In this document: in pieces, positions 53,130 to 63,084 of the stretch
Position numbering within the stretch: position 1 is the stretch's first letter
Layout of the letters: every line of letters starts with the position of its first letter
Source: Oidiodendron maius Zn
Taxonomy: Eukaryota > Ascomycota > Leotiomycetes > Myxotrichaceae
Direction of reading: 5' to 3'
DNA: 64,000 nt
Assembly: GCA_000827325.1 (NCBI GenBank)
Contig: KN832882.1
Location: 1,190,689 to 1,254,688 of the forward strand
The notes under the pieces: generated by a model
Databases searched by the model: none
Seen by the model: the letters and a program-made list of their open reading frames with translations, nothing else
What the model was told of the DNA's origin: nothing
Position numbers and translations under genes: made by a program

Positions 53130-54992
53130 ATGCGCTTCTCTTTATTAGCAGCAATCGCTGCTTTAATTGGGAACTCGACCCTCGTTGCTGCCAATCCGTC
53201 ATTTGGCTGGAATAACGACACCTTCCTTCTCAATGGAGAGCCATATCGCATCATTGGAGGGCAGATGGATGCCCAGCGCATACCGTATCAATATTGGTAT
53301 GACCGTCTATACAAGGCACGGACAATGGGTCTGAACACCATCTTCACCTATATTTTCTGGGACCAACTCGAGCCTACTCCAGGGAAGTGGGACTTCTCCG
53401 GCCGGAACAATATCGCAGAATACTTACGGCTTGCCCAGGAAGTCGGCCTGAATGTTGTGCTCAGAGCCGGGCCGTATGTCTGCGGAGAGCATGAATGGGG
53501 AGGTTTCCCGGCGTGGCTGAATGAAGTGCCGGGCATGGTTGTACGATCTAACAATGCCCCATTCCTGGACGCCTCGCGATCGTATCTTCAGCGCCTCGCC
53601 GCCGAGCTTAAACCTCTCCTGGTCATGAATGGCGGCCCCATTCTCATGGCCCAGATCGAGAACGAGTATGGGTCATACGGATCAGACCACAATTATATGG
53701 CTGCACTGCGAGATATGTTCCAGGACTACTTTGGACTTCCACTCTATACTAATGACGGTGGCGGCGAATCCTATCTTCTTGGAGGGCAGATCCACGGTGC
53801 TCTTGCAGAGACAGACGGCGACCCAGCAACAGGTTTCGCGGCAAGAGACAAGTATGTCACGGACCCAACCAGTCTTGGCCCGCAACTTGATGGTGAGTAC
53901 TATATAACGTGGCTAGATTTATGGGCCAGCAATAGCACGTACCAAACGGATGTGGGATCCCAATCCGCAATTCAGTCAATCCAAAGTGACTTGAAGTGGA
54001 CTCTTGACAACAACGGATCCATCAGCTTTTATATGTTCCATGGAGGAACTAACTGGGGCTTCCAAGCTGGAGCAGACTGGGCGAATGCCTTGACTCCAGT
54101 AACCACCAGCTATGATTACGGTGCTCCTCTTGACGAGAGCGGTCGGACGACTGACATTTATAACGCCTTAAAGGAGACAATCACTGCCTGGGCAGGTTCA
54201 AAAAATCTGCCCTCCCTTGCAGCGCAGGCGCCTCCCGTCAAGGTGGCCCCGATTGCACTCAACCCCACCACATCCATGTTCGATGCTCTTCCCAAGCCAG
54301 TTCGTGCTGCTACTCCGATGAATATGGAAGCTCTTGGACAGTCTTATGGTTATACACTATATCGCCATACAGTCGGGTCTGCTGTCGATGGTGTCCTCAC
54401 CCCAGGAGACGCACCCCGGGACCGTGTCATCGTCTACGTAAACGAGAAGCGTGTTGGTGTTATCGACAACAGCTACGAATACCCATCGACAGTAACCCTC
54501 TCCTTGGAGTCTAACGATGTCTTAGACATCTTGGTCGAGAATCAGGGCCGAGTGAACTACGGCCCAAGAATTCCCGATCAGCGGAAGGGCATCATTGGGA
54601 ACGTTACCGTTGGTGGGACTGTGCTATCAGAATGGGAGATGTTCCCCCTGGGCTTCGACCAGCCGCCCAGCTCCAGCGGGAAAGTTGACATTTCCGACCT
54701 TGCGCATTCCGGACCAATCTTCTACAGCGGCACATTCGACGTCGACACCGTCGGGGACACATTCCTTGAACTCCCTGGCTGGATAAAAGGCGTCGTCTGG
54801 GTCAATGGTGAGAATCTGGGGCGATATTGGATCGTTGGTCCGCAGCAGACTCTCTATCTCCCAGGTTGCTATTTACAGAAGACGAAGAATAAGATTACCG
54901 TGCTAGCTCTCGAGCCGAGTGACATGCAGGGTGTGGTTCAGGGAATCACGACGAGAAACTGGGGCAATAATCCTGATCCTGATCTATCTTGA
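53130..54992 (+). CDS. GH35 beta-galactosidase, short form
   Basis: A single exon of 620 residues. A signal peptide (MRFSLLAAIAALIGNSTLVA) precedes GH35 landmarks: YRIIGGQMDAQRIPYQYWYD, FTYIFWDQLEP, VLRAGPYVCGEHEWGGFPAW, the acid/base Glu179 in QIENEYGSYG, the nucleophile Glu256 in DGEYYITWLDLW, and FYMFHGGTNWGFQAGA. It removes terminal beta-galactose. The familiar fungal LacA-type GH35 enzymes are about 1000 residues with extra beta domains. This one, with only a jelly-roll tail (about 450-610, ending WVNGENLGRYWIVGPQQTLY and LPGCYL), has the length and motifs of plant/animal/bacterial forms. It is followed 1.3 kb downstream by a GH27 alpha-galactosidase. Confidence 0.93.
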   Translation: MRFSLLAAIAALIGNSTLVAANPSFGWNNDTFLLNGEPYRIIGGQMDAQRIPYQYWYDRLYKARTMGLNTIFTYIFWDQLEPTPGKWDFSGRNNIAEYLRLAQEVGLNVVLRAGPYVCGEHEWGGFPAWLNEVPGMVVRSNNAPFLDASRSYLQRLAAELKPLLVMNGGPILMAQIENEYGSYGSDHNYMAALRDMFQDYFGLPLYTNDGGGESYLLGGQIHGALAETDGDPATGFAARDKYVTDPTSLGPQLDGEYYITWLDLWASNSTYQTDVGSQSAIQSIQSDLKWTLDNNGSISFYMFHGGTNWGFQAGADWANALTPVTTSYDYGAPLDESGRTTDIYNALKETITAWAGSKNLPSLAAQAPPVKVAPIALNPTTSMFDALPKPVRAATPMNMEALGQSYGYTLYRHTVGSAVDGVLTPGDAPRDRVIVYVNEKRVGVIDNSYEYPSTVTLSLESNDVLDILVENQGRVNYGPRIPDQRKGIIGNVTVGGTVLSEWEMFPLGFDQPPSSSGKVDISDLAHSGPIFYSGTFDVDTVGDTFLELPGWIKGVVWVNGENLGRYWIVGPQQTLYLPGCYLQKTKNKITVLALEPSDMQGVVQGITTRNWGNNPDPDLS

Positions 54993-56278
54993 AAAGGGAT
55001 TTTATATGAATACCGACCTTCTAGTATAATTATAAAGTGAATATGGGTCTATTAAGTAGGAAAGTAGATTAAAATCAATGTTTAATATTCCAATACCCTA
55101 TGTCTCGCAGGCTTTGAAATATAGTTGGAATTGATTGGGCCTTGCTGCAGACATTGCAATGTGCAGTGACCGTACCACTGAATGGTTGTTTATTATTACT
55201 TGGCAATATTTAGGGCATGTTATTCTATCAGTAAAATTTCCTTCTAGCATCACATCGTGCTTACGCCCTCAGTGCAACATCTCTCGTGACGTACTGCAAC
55301 TCTGCCACTTTCGTGTCCAAAGTTGTAATCTCTTACCCATCAATATCACTTCCCAGCACGCACGGCTCATGTCTCCTCGTATAGAATTTAGACAGGCCCA
55401 CCTATCTCTCAGCAATCCTCGTGCTTTCGTCCAAACTACAGTCGATCTCAACATGTCAACTTCTCATCGAAGATCCAGCCCGGCTATCGCTCAGGGGTGG
55501 GGCCATATTGGGACTAGGGCCGGAATTGACCCAACATCGTTGTTGAAAGTCCATCTTTCTATGCGAAAATACAGACAACAAGAACGCCATAAAAAGACTA
55601 TGTTGTACGGGTGGGAGGTGATATTTCCATATCTGGATTCATCGTCGTTACTTTCCAGCACGGATTGCTCTAGAGGCTGTCCAACACAACGATATTCCAC
55701 TGCCCCACGACATCGGACATGGCATGGCGGGAAGAGAGTGAGTGATCTACATCCTGCCTCTGTAGAATAGGAAGGACGAAAGCCACCTGCAGCCATTGAC
55801 ATCTCCATCGGGTCGTCGGCTACACATGGCATACTGCAGCGACCCGAGGTATCATGCCCTGTGCCATGGTTATCGAGCTGCCCCGGAACTTTGTTGTCTT
55901 TGCCTTACGTACCTCAAAGGCAGCCTCCAATCGGGTCCATAGGAGAGATACGGGCTGGTTAGGAGAAGAACAGTGTAGGCGGCAGATCTGCCGAAAAAGC
56001 AAAGGCGATTGGCAAGAGACTCGCAACGTTACTTGACTCCCCTAAATCTCTAAGGATATGCGGATTGGTGGTTGTCACGTTCCAATTTTGTGCTGGATAT
56101 AATAGTGGGGATCTCGAATGCTGGAACGCTGAGCTTCAGTAGATCTAGGCATCCTGAAGCACGTTGGGAGTGATGATAGTGGAGGATAAGTAATATATAT
56201 CTCTCTGTTTTAGGGCCGTTATACTGGCGGGTATTGCTCATCATTTTCTCAGCGGTCATCCAATCTACTTCAATCAGG
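54993..56278. other. Intergenic region, 1.3 kb
   Basis: A 211-codon plus-strand frame (55135-55770) lacks a recognisable family, has a frequent-Ser/His/Arg random look and no credible partner exon. I treat it as non-coding. The right end is the GH27 promoter. Confidence 0.4.
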
Positions 56279-57865
56279 ATGCTCACACAAAAGACCATGT
56301 TGACGCTGGCCACTGCTGCGGCAGTCAATGCCTCCAGAGCTCTGATGCCCACGCCTCCTATGGGCTTCAACAATTGGGCCCGTTTCGAGTGTGACCTCAA
56401 TCAGACGCTCTTTACCGAGACTGCTAACGCCATGGTATCTAAAGGCCTCTTGGCTGCCGGCTATGACCGAGTCAACATCGACGACTGTTGGCCGTTGCAC
56501 GAGCGTGCTGCAAATGGTTCTCTGCAGTGGGATCCGGTCAAATTCCCTGACGGACTGATCTGGCTTGGACAATATCTCAAGGAACGCAACTTGAAGTTTG
56601 GCATCTATTCTGATGCGGGCACCAGCACATGTGGTGGCTATCCTGGGTCTCTTGGCTATGAGGACATTGACTCTGCCACCTTTGCATCCTGGGGAATTGA
56701 CTATCTCAAGCTGGATGGATGCTATGTGGATGCCCAGACCGGTCTCACTACTGAACAGACCTACCAGAAGATCTACAGCTACTGGCACAGCGTGCTGTCC
56801 AACATGGAACAGCCCTTGATCTTCAGCGAGTCCGCTCCGGCCTACTTCTGCGGCGAGTCCAATCTCACGGACTGGTATAGTGTCATGGACTGGGTCCCCA
56901 GCTATGGAGAACTTGCACGCCACTCGGACGATATCGCAGTCTTCGACCAGAGCGACCCATGGGGCAGCATCATGGACAACTATGGTTTTGAAATCCTGCT
57001 GGCTCGCTACCAGTCCCCTGGATACTTTAATGATCCCGATTTCCTCATTGTTGACCACGCCAACCTTACGCTGGATGAGAAGAAATCCCACTTTGCTCTG
57101 TGGTGCTCGTTCTCTGCTCCCCTGATTATCAGCGCCTACATTCCCGACCTGACCGACAACGAGATCGCTTACCTCACTAACCAGGACCTACTTTCCATTG
57201 ATCAGGATGCCCTGGGTCTCCAGGCCACTTTGGTTAGCCAGGACGCCACCTTCGACGTCCTGACCAAGACCCTCTCCAACGGTGACCGCCTCCTCACTGT
57301 CCTCAACAAAGGCTCTTCCACAGCAACTCTCACCATCCCAGCCGTACGGATGGGATACCCCGCCGTTTCCACCGCTAACTTCTACGGTCAAGATCTCTGG
57401 ACTGGAACTCAGTTCCTCGCTGTCGACTCTGTAAACGCCAACAACGTCCCTCCGCACGGCACTGCTGTCTTCCGCATCTCCAGCAGTCAACCAATCACGC
57501 CCACAGGCCAAATCTTCAACACCGCATCGCTACACTGCCTGACGCTCTCCGGCACCAGCGTCGCTTGGACGCCCTGCGCCGGCGCCGACGGACAAGTCTG
57601 GCAGGTCACAGAGTCGCGCACGATCCGCAGCATCGCAAATCTGACGAGTTGCTTGGTAGGTAATGGAAAGGGAAAAGTCACGGTAAAGGCATGCAATGAT
57701 AATGCGAAGAATCAGAAGTGGAGCTATGCTATTACCGGAAATGTCGTGAACCAGGCTGCTACACTCTGTCTACAAGAGGGAAGCGATGGGGAGGTCCTGT
57801 TGGCAGCGTGCCAGGCCGAGGCGAACGATCAGGTGTTTGAGCTGCCGAGTGGAAGTCTTTCGTGA
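56279..57865 (+). CDS. GH27 alpha-galactosidase with ricin-type lectin tail
   Basis: A single exon of 528 residues from the ATG at 56279. The frame is open upstream but has no earlier ATG. A signal-type N-terminus (MLTQKTMLTLATAAAVNASR) precedes the GH27 core: PTPPMGFNNWARFECDLNQT, YDRVNIDDCWPLHERA, FGIYSDAGTSTCGGYPGSLG, the nucleophile Asp146 in IDYLKLDGCY, the acid Asp in ARHSDDI (217/218) and CSFSAPLIISAYI. From about residue 400 a beta-trefoil lectin domain follows with QxW-type ends (DGQVWQV, NQKWSY, NDQVFEL), as in AglA-type fungal enzymes. It cleaves alpha-1,6-galactose from raffinose-type sugars, galactomannan or pectin side chains. Confidence 0.95.
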   Translation: MLTQKTMLTLATAAAVNASRALMPTPPMGFNNWARFECDLNQTLFTETANAMVSKGLLAAGYDRVNIDDCWPLHERAANGSLQWDPVKFPDGLIWLGQYLKERNLKFGIYSDAGTSTCGGYPGSLGYEDIDSATFASWGIDYLKLDGCYVDAQTGLTTEQTYQKIYSYWHSVLSNMEQPLIFSESAPAYFCGESNLTDWYSVMDWVPSYGELARHSDDIAVFDQSDPWGSIMDNYGFEILLARYQSPGYFNDPDFLIVDHANLTLDEKKSHFALWCSFSAPLIISAYIPDLTDNEIAYLTNQDLLSIDQDALGLQATLVSQDATFDVLTKTLSNGDRLLTVLNKGSSTATLTIPAVRMGYPAVSTANFYGQDLWTGTQFLAVDSVNANNVPPHGTAVFRISSSQPITPTGQIFNTASLHCLTLSGTSVAWTPCAGADGQVWQVTESRTIRSIANLTSCLVGNGKGKVTVKACNDNAKNQKWSYAITGNVVNQAATLCLQEGSDGEVLLAACQAEANDQVFELPSGSLS

Positions 57866-59096
57866 ATAATGGTGCAGGGGAGTAGGAGGAGGAAGAAAGC
57901 TTTGACATTTCTGCGGCCTAGGAAAAGATAGGGGTAGGGAATGATTGAGCAGGATTTTTGATATAGGTATATTGCAGCTAGCTAATAATTCAGCCAATGA
58001 TATCATCAAAGTACAATATGAAGTATTAAAGCGGATACTGAAAAATTAAGTGGTTCTTTGAAATAATTCATGATGGCAAGTATTTCTTGCCTAGTAATAA
58101 GAATCGTAAGCTTATGGGCCATTCAGAATTGAAAGAAAATAAATAATAGAGAATATACAGCGTTTAGATACCTACAGTTAACAATAAACATAAGACATTC
58201 AATTTACTCCTGGCTTGAATATGGCAGCAGTTTGGAGATGAAAAGAGACGCAGTACTATAATTGAACTCGAGGTACAAGTTACGGTGCATGCTTGAATTT
58301 GGAAGTTAAAGAAAAGCTGCGTTAAGATAATAATATGCTCTTTTATGACTCTATTGGATTGGTCAGTATACGACCAGTAGTCCCGCATTAGAATATCTGT
58401 ATAGTAGCCTTCTCGTAGGGTTCTTGCTAAGACCATTGCAACTCTAGGTAGTAGAATATGGTTAGAGTAGAATACAGTGCCCAGCGACGGTTAGGGCTAA
58501 GTTAACCTAGGCAAACAATGAAAAGCTTACCGGGATAGTTATCCACTTTGCATTCCAGAACTAACGGGGATTCAAACAATGCTTCTGATAATATTTCAAT
58601 GGTCTTTGCGTATGACATTTTTTCCTATTTTACCTTCGAAAAATATATAGCCAGAAATTTGTTCCGCGGGTTCAAAAAGGATATAGCGCAATTGTGTATT
58701 CCTTGAAATGTAGCGTGTTTTGTACTTGATCTACACAAGGATGCCAGAGGAGGGGGGGGGGGGGTTCTGTGAACTAAGTTCCTTTATATATTTTGGTGCT
58801 TAGTGTATACCTGTGATAATTAACTTAATAGATCAAGCGACACAAATTTTCTAAAGCTGTTCTTTTAAAATTTTATGTCCAAAACATTAGTGCTACCAAA
58901 TAAATAAAAGTTTGAAAATTTGTTCTAAACGAAAGCGCGATAATGTTTATATCACACGTTATACTGGCCCAAGTTTAATATAATGAATATTTGACAGGCC
59001 CCAGCATAGGACTTTCTATATTCTTTAACTAAGTTGTATTCCTAAGGCTCTGAGTTTCCATGATGATAAATTGGACACCGTTGACACCTTGGATCA
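57866..59096. other. AT-rich intergenic region with a G homopolymer
   Basis: Nothing coding was found. The DNA is AT-rich, and a run of 13 G lies at 58752-58764, conspicuous in this context. Its length may vary between isolates or be inexact in the assembly. Confidence 0.5.
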
Positions 59097-59938
59097 CTAC
59101 GGCAGCGTTTCAAAAACGATACTGTCGATAATTGCAGGTACGAACTGCGCACTGAATGGCTTTTGTGTCAATGCTTCTGCTGTTACTTCAAGGAACAAGT
59201 ACGGGGTATTGTTAGCGTTGTCCACTGTAAGAGCATATGGGCCAAGGCCATCCGTAGCTGGGTCGAAGTTATAAGTTTGGGTGAAGTCGAAATTCCCAAA
59301 ATCCGAAATTAAAGCTTGGATAGTGATGACTAGATTGCCAGCGGCTGCTTCTGCGAGCTTCAAAATTGCACAGCTACTTTAGCTTCGATGTATTCTCAAC
59401 GAGATATGATAAGATTAAAACTGGAACCCACTTGGTTTTCTGAGAGATTTAGACCTATGGTAAAAGATGTACCATTGATGAAAGTGCTGTCCGTAAGGAT
59501 CTGGAAGAAGAAGTCGCCTGTGTCAGAGTAGAGAACGTTTGGCGGCGAGCTTGCGAAGCCAAATGGAGACGCTTGGCCTGCTTCGTTTGCGGATGAAGCA
59601 CATTCTGCGGTCTGGGTCGTATTTAGAACAATACTGTCTGGCGTTACGGATGTGATTGAAACGCCCTAAATTGTGCTTGTTAGTAATATGGAGGATAATA
59701 TTACGGTGAAGGGAGGCTACTTTATAAACATCTGGCTTAGCGGTGCCGCAAGACTGCTCATTTGAGACGTCAATATCATCGAACTGATTTTACTTTAGTT
59801 ATCTTGGGTTACAATTGATTGTAAAAATCATTAATTTGTGGCAATTGGCGATCTTACGTCGAGAACAAGCTGGGTTGTCCCTTGAGCCTGGGCAAGGGCC
59901 GAGAGCAAGAGCAACGCTAGACTATAACTAGAGAACAT
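59097..59938 (-). CDS. Orphan secreted protein
   Basis: Four minus-strand exons, 59938-59858, 59783-59721, 59665-59432 and 59357-59097, all joined in phase 0 with introns of 74, 55 and 74 bp, give 212 residues. A clear signal peptide (MFSSYSLALLLLSALAQAQG) is followed by a mature protein with two cysteines early (EQSCGTAKPD, TAECASSANE). A beta-rich body follows with repeated Ser/Thr/Asn/Asp stretches (GVSITSVTPDSIVLN, FFFQILTDSTFINGTSFTIG, ITIQALISDFGNFDF). It ends VPAIIDSIVFETLP. I recognise no family. A small secreted cell-wall or effector-like protein is likely, with function unknown. It is flanked on both sides by gene-poor AT-rich DNA. Confidence 0.7.
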
Positions 59939-62900
59939 AGCTAGATGCTTCGAAAATGTCAAATTTTGATGTAAAGATCATAAAGAAGCTGTATAAGCTC
60001 GTTCAGTTAAAGTGAGTTATATATTTGTACAAAATTTTATCAATGAGTGAAGTTCATTAGCTGTCATCAATGCTGTTTGTAGATGTTAGTACCATGGTTC
60101 TCGGCCTAATATACAGGTCCTCAGCTTATTACCCCGAAAACTACTACCTACTGTACTAAGTAAAGATGACATCACGTGCTAACCTCTTGTGAACCATTTG
60201 CCTAGTTTGGAAGTCAAAGTTGATTGAGTAGGCATGTAAACTAGTAGTTGGCGCATTTGAAGCGTCATATTGCCCTCCATTAGAAACAAAGTAAATTTTA
60301 GCTTCTTGGCCTTGTGTCATGCCATTGTGGTTCCTGAATTAGGTAGTCTTCTTTGTCTTCTTTGGCACTTCTATTTCCTATATATTACTGTGCTATGCAG
60401 AGTAGAGCAGTCGGCTGTCTACAAGAGGAAGTTAGGCACGATTTTCGTGGATTTTCGTGACACTAATCGAGATGTGCCTTCAGCGACCCCAAAAATAGCA
60501 TGGCTCAATCACGCACAAATGTAAATGGCTTAAATTGCAAGTCTGGATATGCATAGCGGCCGGCTAGCGCTTTGTTTCGCTCTGCACGTAGTGAGACAGG
60601 AGGACGACGCCCACATAGTCACGAGGCCTTTCTTTAGCAAAGTCGATATCAGCACCAGCTTAAAGCTAACCATCACTCCAAGTCAGCGGATAACTTCGTA
60701 TGCATGCCTATGCATGCCTATCAAATATTTGCTAAGATCCTTCTCTCTTAACATCCCTTGAATTTTATTGGCCAAAATTAGAACGCAATAGCCCAAGTAT
60801 ATAAGAAGTGGTAGATTATCTTACAGCAAAGAAAGCTCATTTAGGACGCCCTATTGCCCTTCCAACAATGCTGCTAGATATGCCTGTGGTTCACTATACT
60901 GCCCACCGATGAGAACTAGAAAGCCCACTTTTATCCTTGAAACACAACTTGGTATAACTCGCGATGCTCGCAGGACAGATGGTTGGGACGGGGGATGCGA
61001 CCTATTTCGCGAGTCTACGAAGCGCTGCAACGTTGTATACACTGGCCGTTTATATCTCGAGCGAAGGTTACAGCTTGCCAGTGGACTCAGTAAATTTCGC
61101 TCGGTTGCTTGAGCCGTTGTAGCGAAGAAAACATCTTGTCAGACGAGCAGACCTCAAAGCTCCGAGGCATGTCGAGAACGATGGAGGAGAGCATTCAAAA
61201 TAACGGAACATTTGTCGAAATTCAGCTTCAACATATTCTCTGCCTCCATAAATGGTGCCAAGCGCTTATAATAGTGGCGAAATAACAATCTCTGCTCTGT
61301 AGCACCAATTAGACTAAACAGCGGGAAGATATACGCTGTAGTGGCTCAGAAAGACAGCTGAGTCAACCTTCGGATTGGAAAGCCGCAAAGAGAGACAACT
61401 CTTCCATGACTGCACTTGCCGTGCTTGGGATTGATCTCCTACCCGAAACACTCCTTTTGACGCAAAGATTGCCGTTTCATTGACGTATGGGAATTGAAAG
61501 GCTTCTTGGCATGATAGTCCATGTTTAGTATGTCTATGTTCGACTTTTTTTTTCAGCAGCCGACCATGGGCCAAGAATTTTACCTAGCTTTTGGATGTAC
61601 TGGGTTGTTGCTGGCTACATACACTGCATCTAAACTTAAAGATACAATTCATTGTCGAAATTGATCTGGAGCTGAAGGCGCTGCAGTACATTACTATAAA
61701 CATTGCCCGCCCTGACTTAACTTCAGTACAGCCTCCCAGCTTTCAAGGTACAGCTTGGTATAAGGGTGCGCATAAAGCCGATGTCACAGCTTGCTGTATG
61801 TAAAACTAGCTTATGCAAAATTAAAAATATCAACGATGCTATTTATTCGAATAAAAAGCCACACAAAGGGCGTCGGCTTGTGAGAAAACTAAATTCAACA
61901 GGTAGGTGACTTATTATAAAGTAGCTTACTATTAATTCGGAGATGAGAATTCAAACAATGGATACTTAAAGTGCACATTTGCTATTCAGTTGTTGATGCG
62001 TTTTTATCTTCGGAGATACCGCCCTAAATGAATCTTCACATGATGTCGGAAGAGATCAAGGCTCTCGTCCAACCACAAAGTCCTTAATCTTATGCCATTG
62101 GCGGAACATTATAACCCTTGGCTAAGATCAAAACACCTTACGTCAAGTCCGACAGGCAATCATGACAGGGTCCATCGGGCCAATGTTCCGAACATCATCG
62201 ACTGCTCAAACCTCGTCTGTCGCAAGGTCGTCTGGAACCCCTGAATTGCCAAGCGAGGATGTCTGAGCACGACCCACGCGCCAGACATGGCTTGACAGGG
62301 AATGCGAGAATTCTTTGGCGGAGGGTTAAGCAGTGTTTACTGAAAGAAATTTTTTATAGGAGCCATGTTTCTATACTGTTTCTAGGCGTCAGGTCTCTTA
62401 TTACGCAATATAGCTCAAACCTATAGCTAGGGATGTAGGGATAGAGCGAGGCGCTTGCGCGTGGCCCGTTGACCACATCTCAAGCACCGCTCGTTTCCAA
62501 TGTCGTATTCTGATGTACGCCCTGATTCACCACTCCTTGGCCTCGTCCTCAATCCTGAAATGACAGCTGCCTACACCGCGACTGGCTTGACAAGCCGAGG
62601 TGTTCAGATACCCTCGATGGGGCAACACGAGATGAGACGTCTATTGTGCCTGGGCCTCGGTGGCTCTTCACCCGTGGCCGTGAAATGATTACGATCATGC
62701 TATCGAAGCGGTTGGCTGATATGAGCCAAAGGCAGTTCGTCCCATGTCTGAGGGGTCTCTAGGTATGATCTACAGTACAGCCGGTGCTTTGATGAGGGGA
62801 TGTACGTGACCCATGCTCTGATGAGCAGGCAGTAAACGCATTGCTAAGAGTATATATACTAAGATTGTTTCCCCCTCTGCTTGATTTATCGTCCCATATC

Positions 62901-63084
62901 TTCGTCTCATATCTCCAGACAGGTTCTCTTGATTTCTTTCTTCGTTCGTTTCTAGTTCTGTGAACTGTACATTCTCTACATTCATTTCTCCACTTTTACA
63001 GTGCATATCCACTCTTTTGGCTATCCAGGCGGTGCCTTTTACGAACGTTGAAATTCAAATCCTCGTACTTTCAAATCCTCCAAG
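59939..63084. other. Gene-poor region, 3.1 kb
   Basis: Only short frames occur. Those at 60909-61112, 61314-61574 and 62500-62688 have no recognisable product and no signals for joining into a gene. A short direct repeat tatgcatgcc occurs twice around 60700-60720. The last 250 bp (with tatatatac at 62850-62858) would be the promoter of the next gene. Confidence 0.4.

Noticed and set aside
55135-55770. 211-codon plus-strand frame between the GH35 and GH27 genes
   Set aside because: Long for chance, but the translation is Ser/His/Arg-rich without any domain, has no signal or start context, and no partner exon. Probably non-coding.
56270-57091. 273-codon minus-strand frame opposite the GH27 gene
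   Set aside because: Antisense shadow of a conserved glycosidase gene.
59939-63084. A decayed transposon or gene in the 3.1-kb gene-poor stretch
   Set aside because: I looked for terminal repeats, long frames and transposase or polymerase motifs on both strands and found none; AT-richness alone is not enough.
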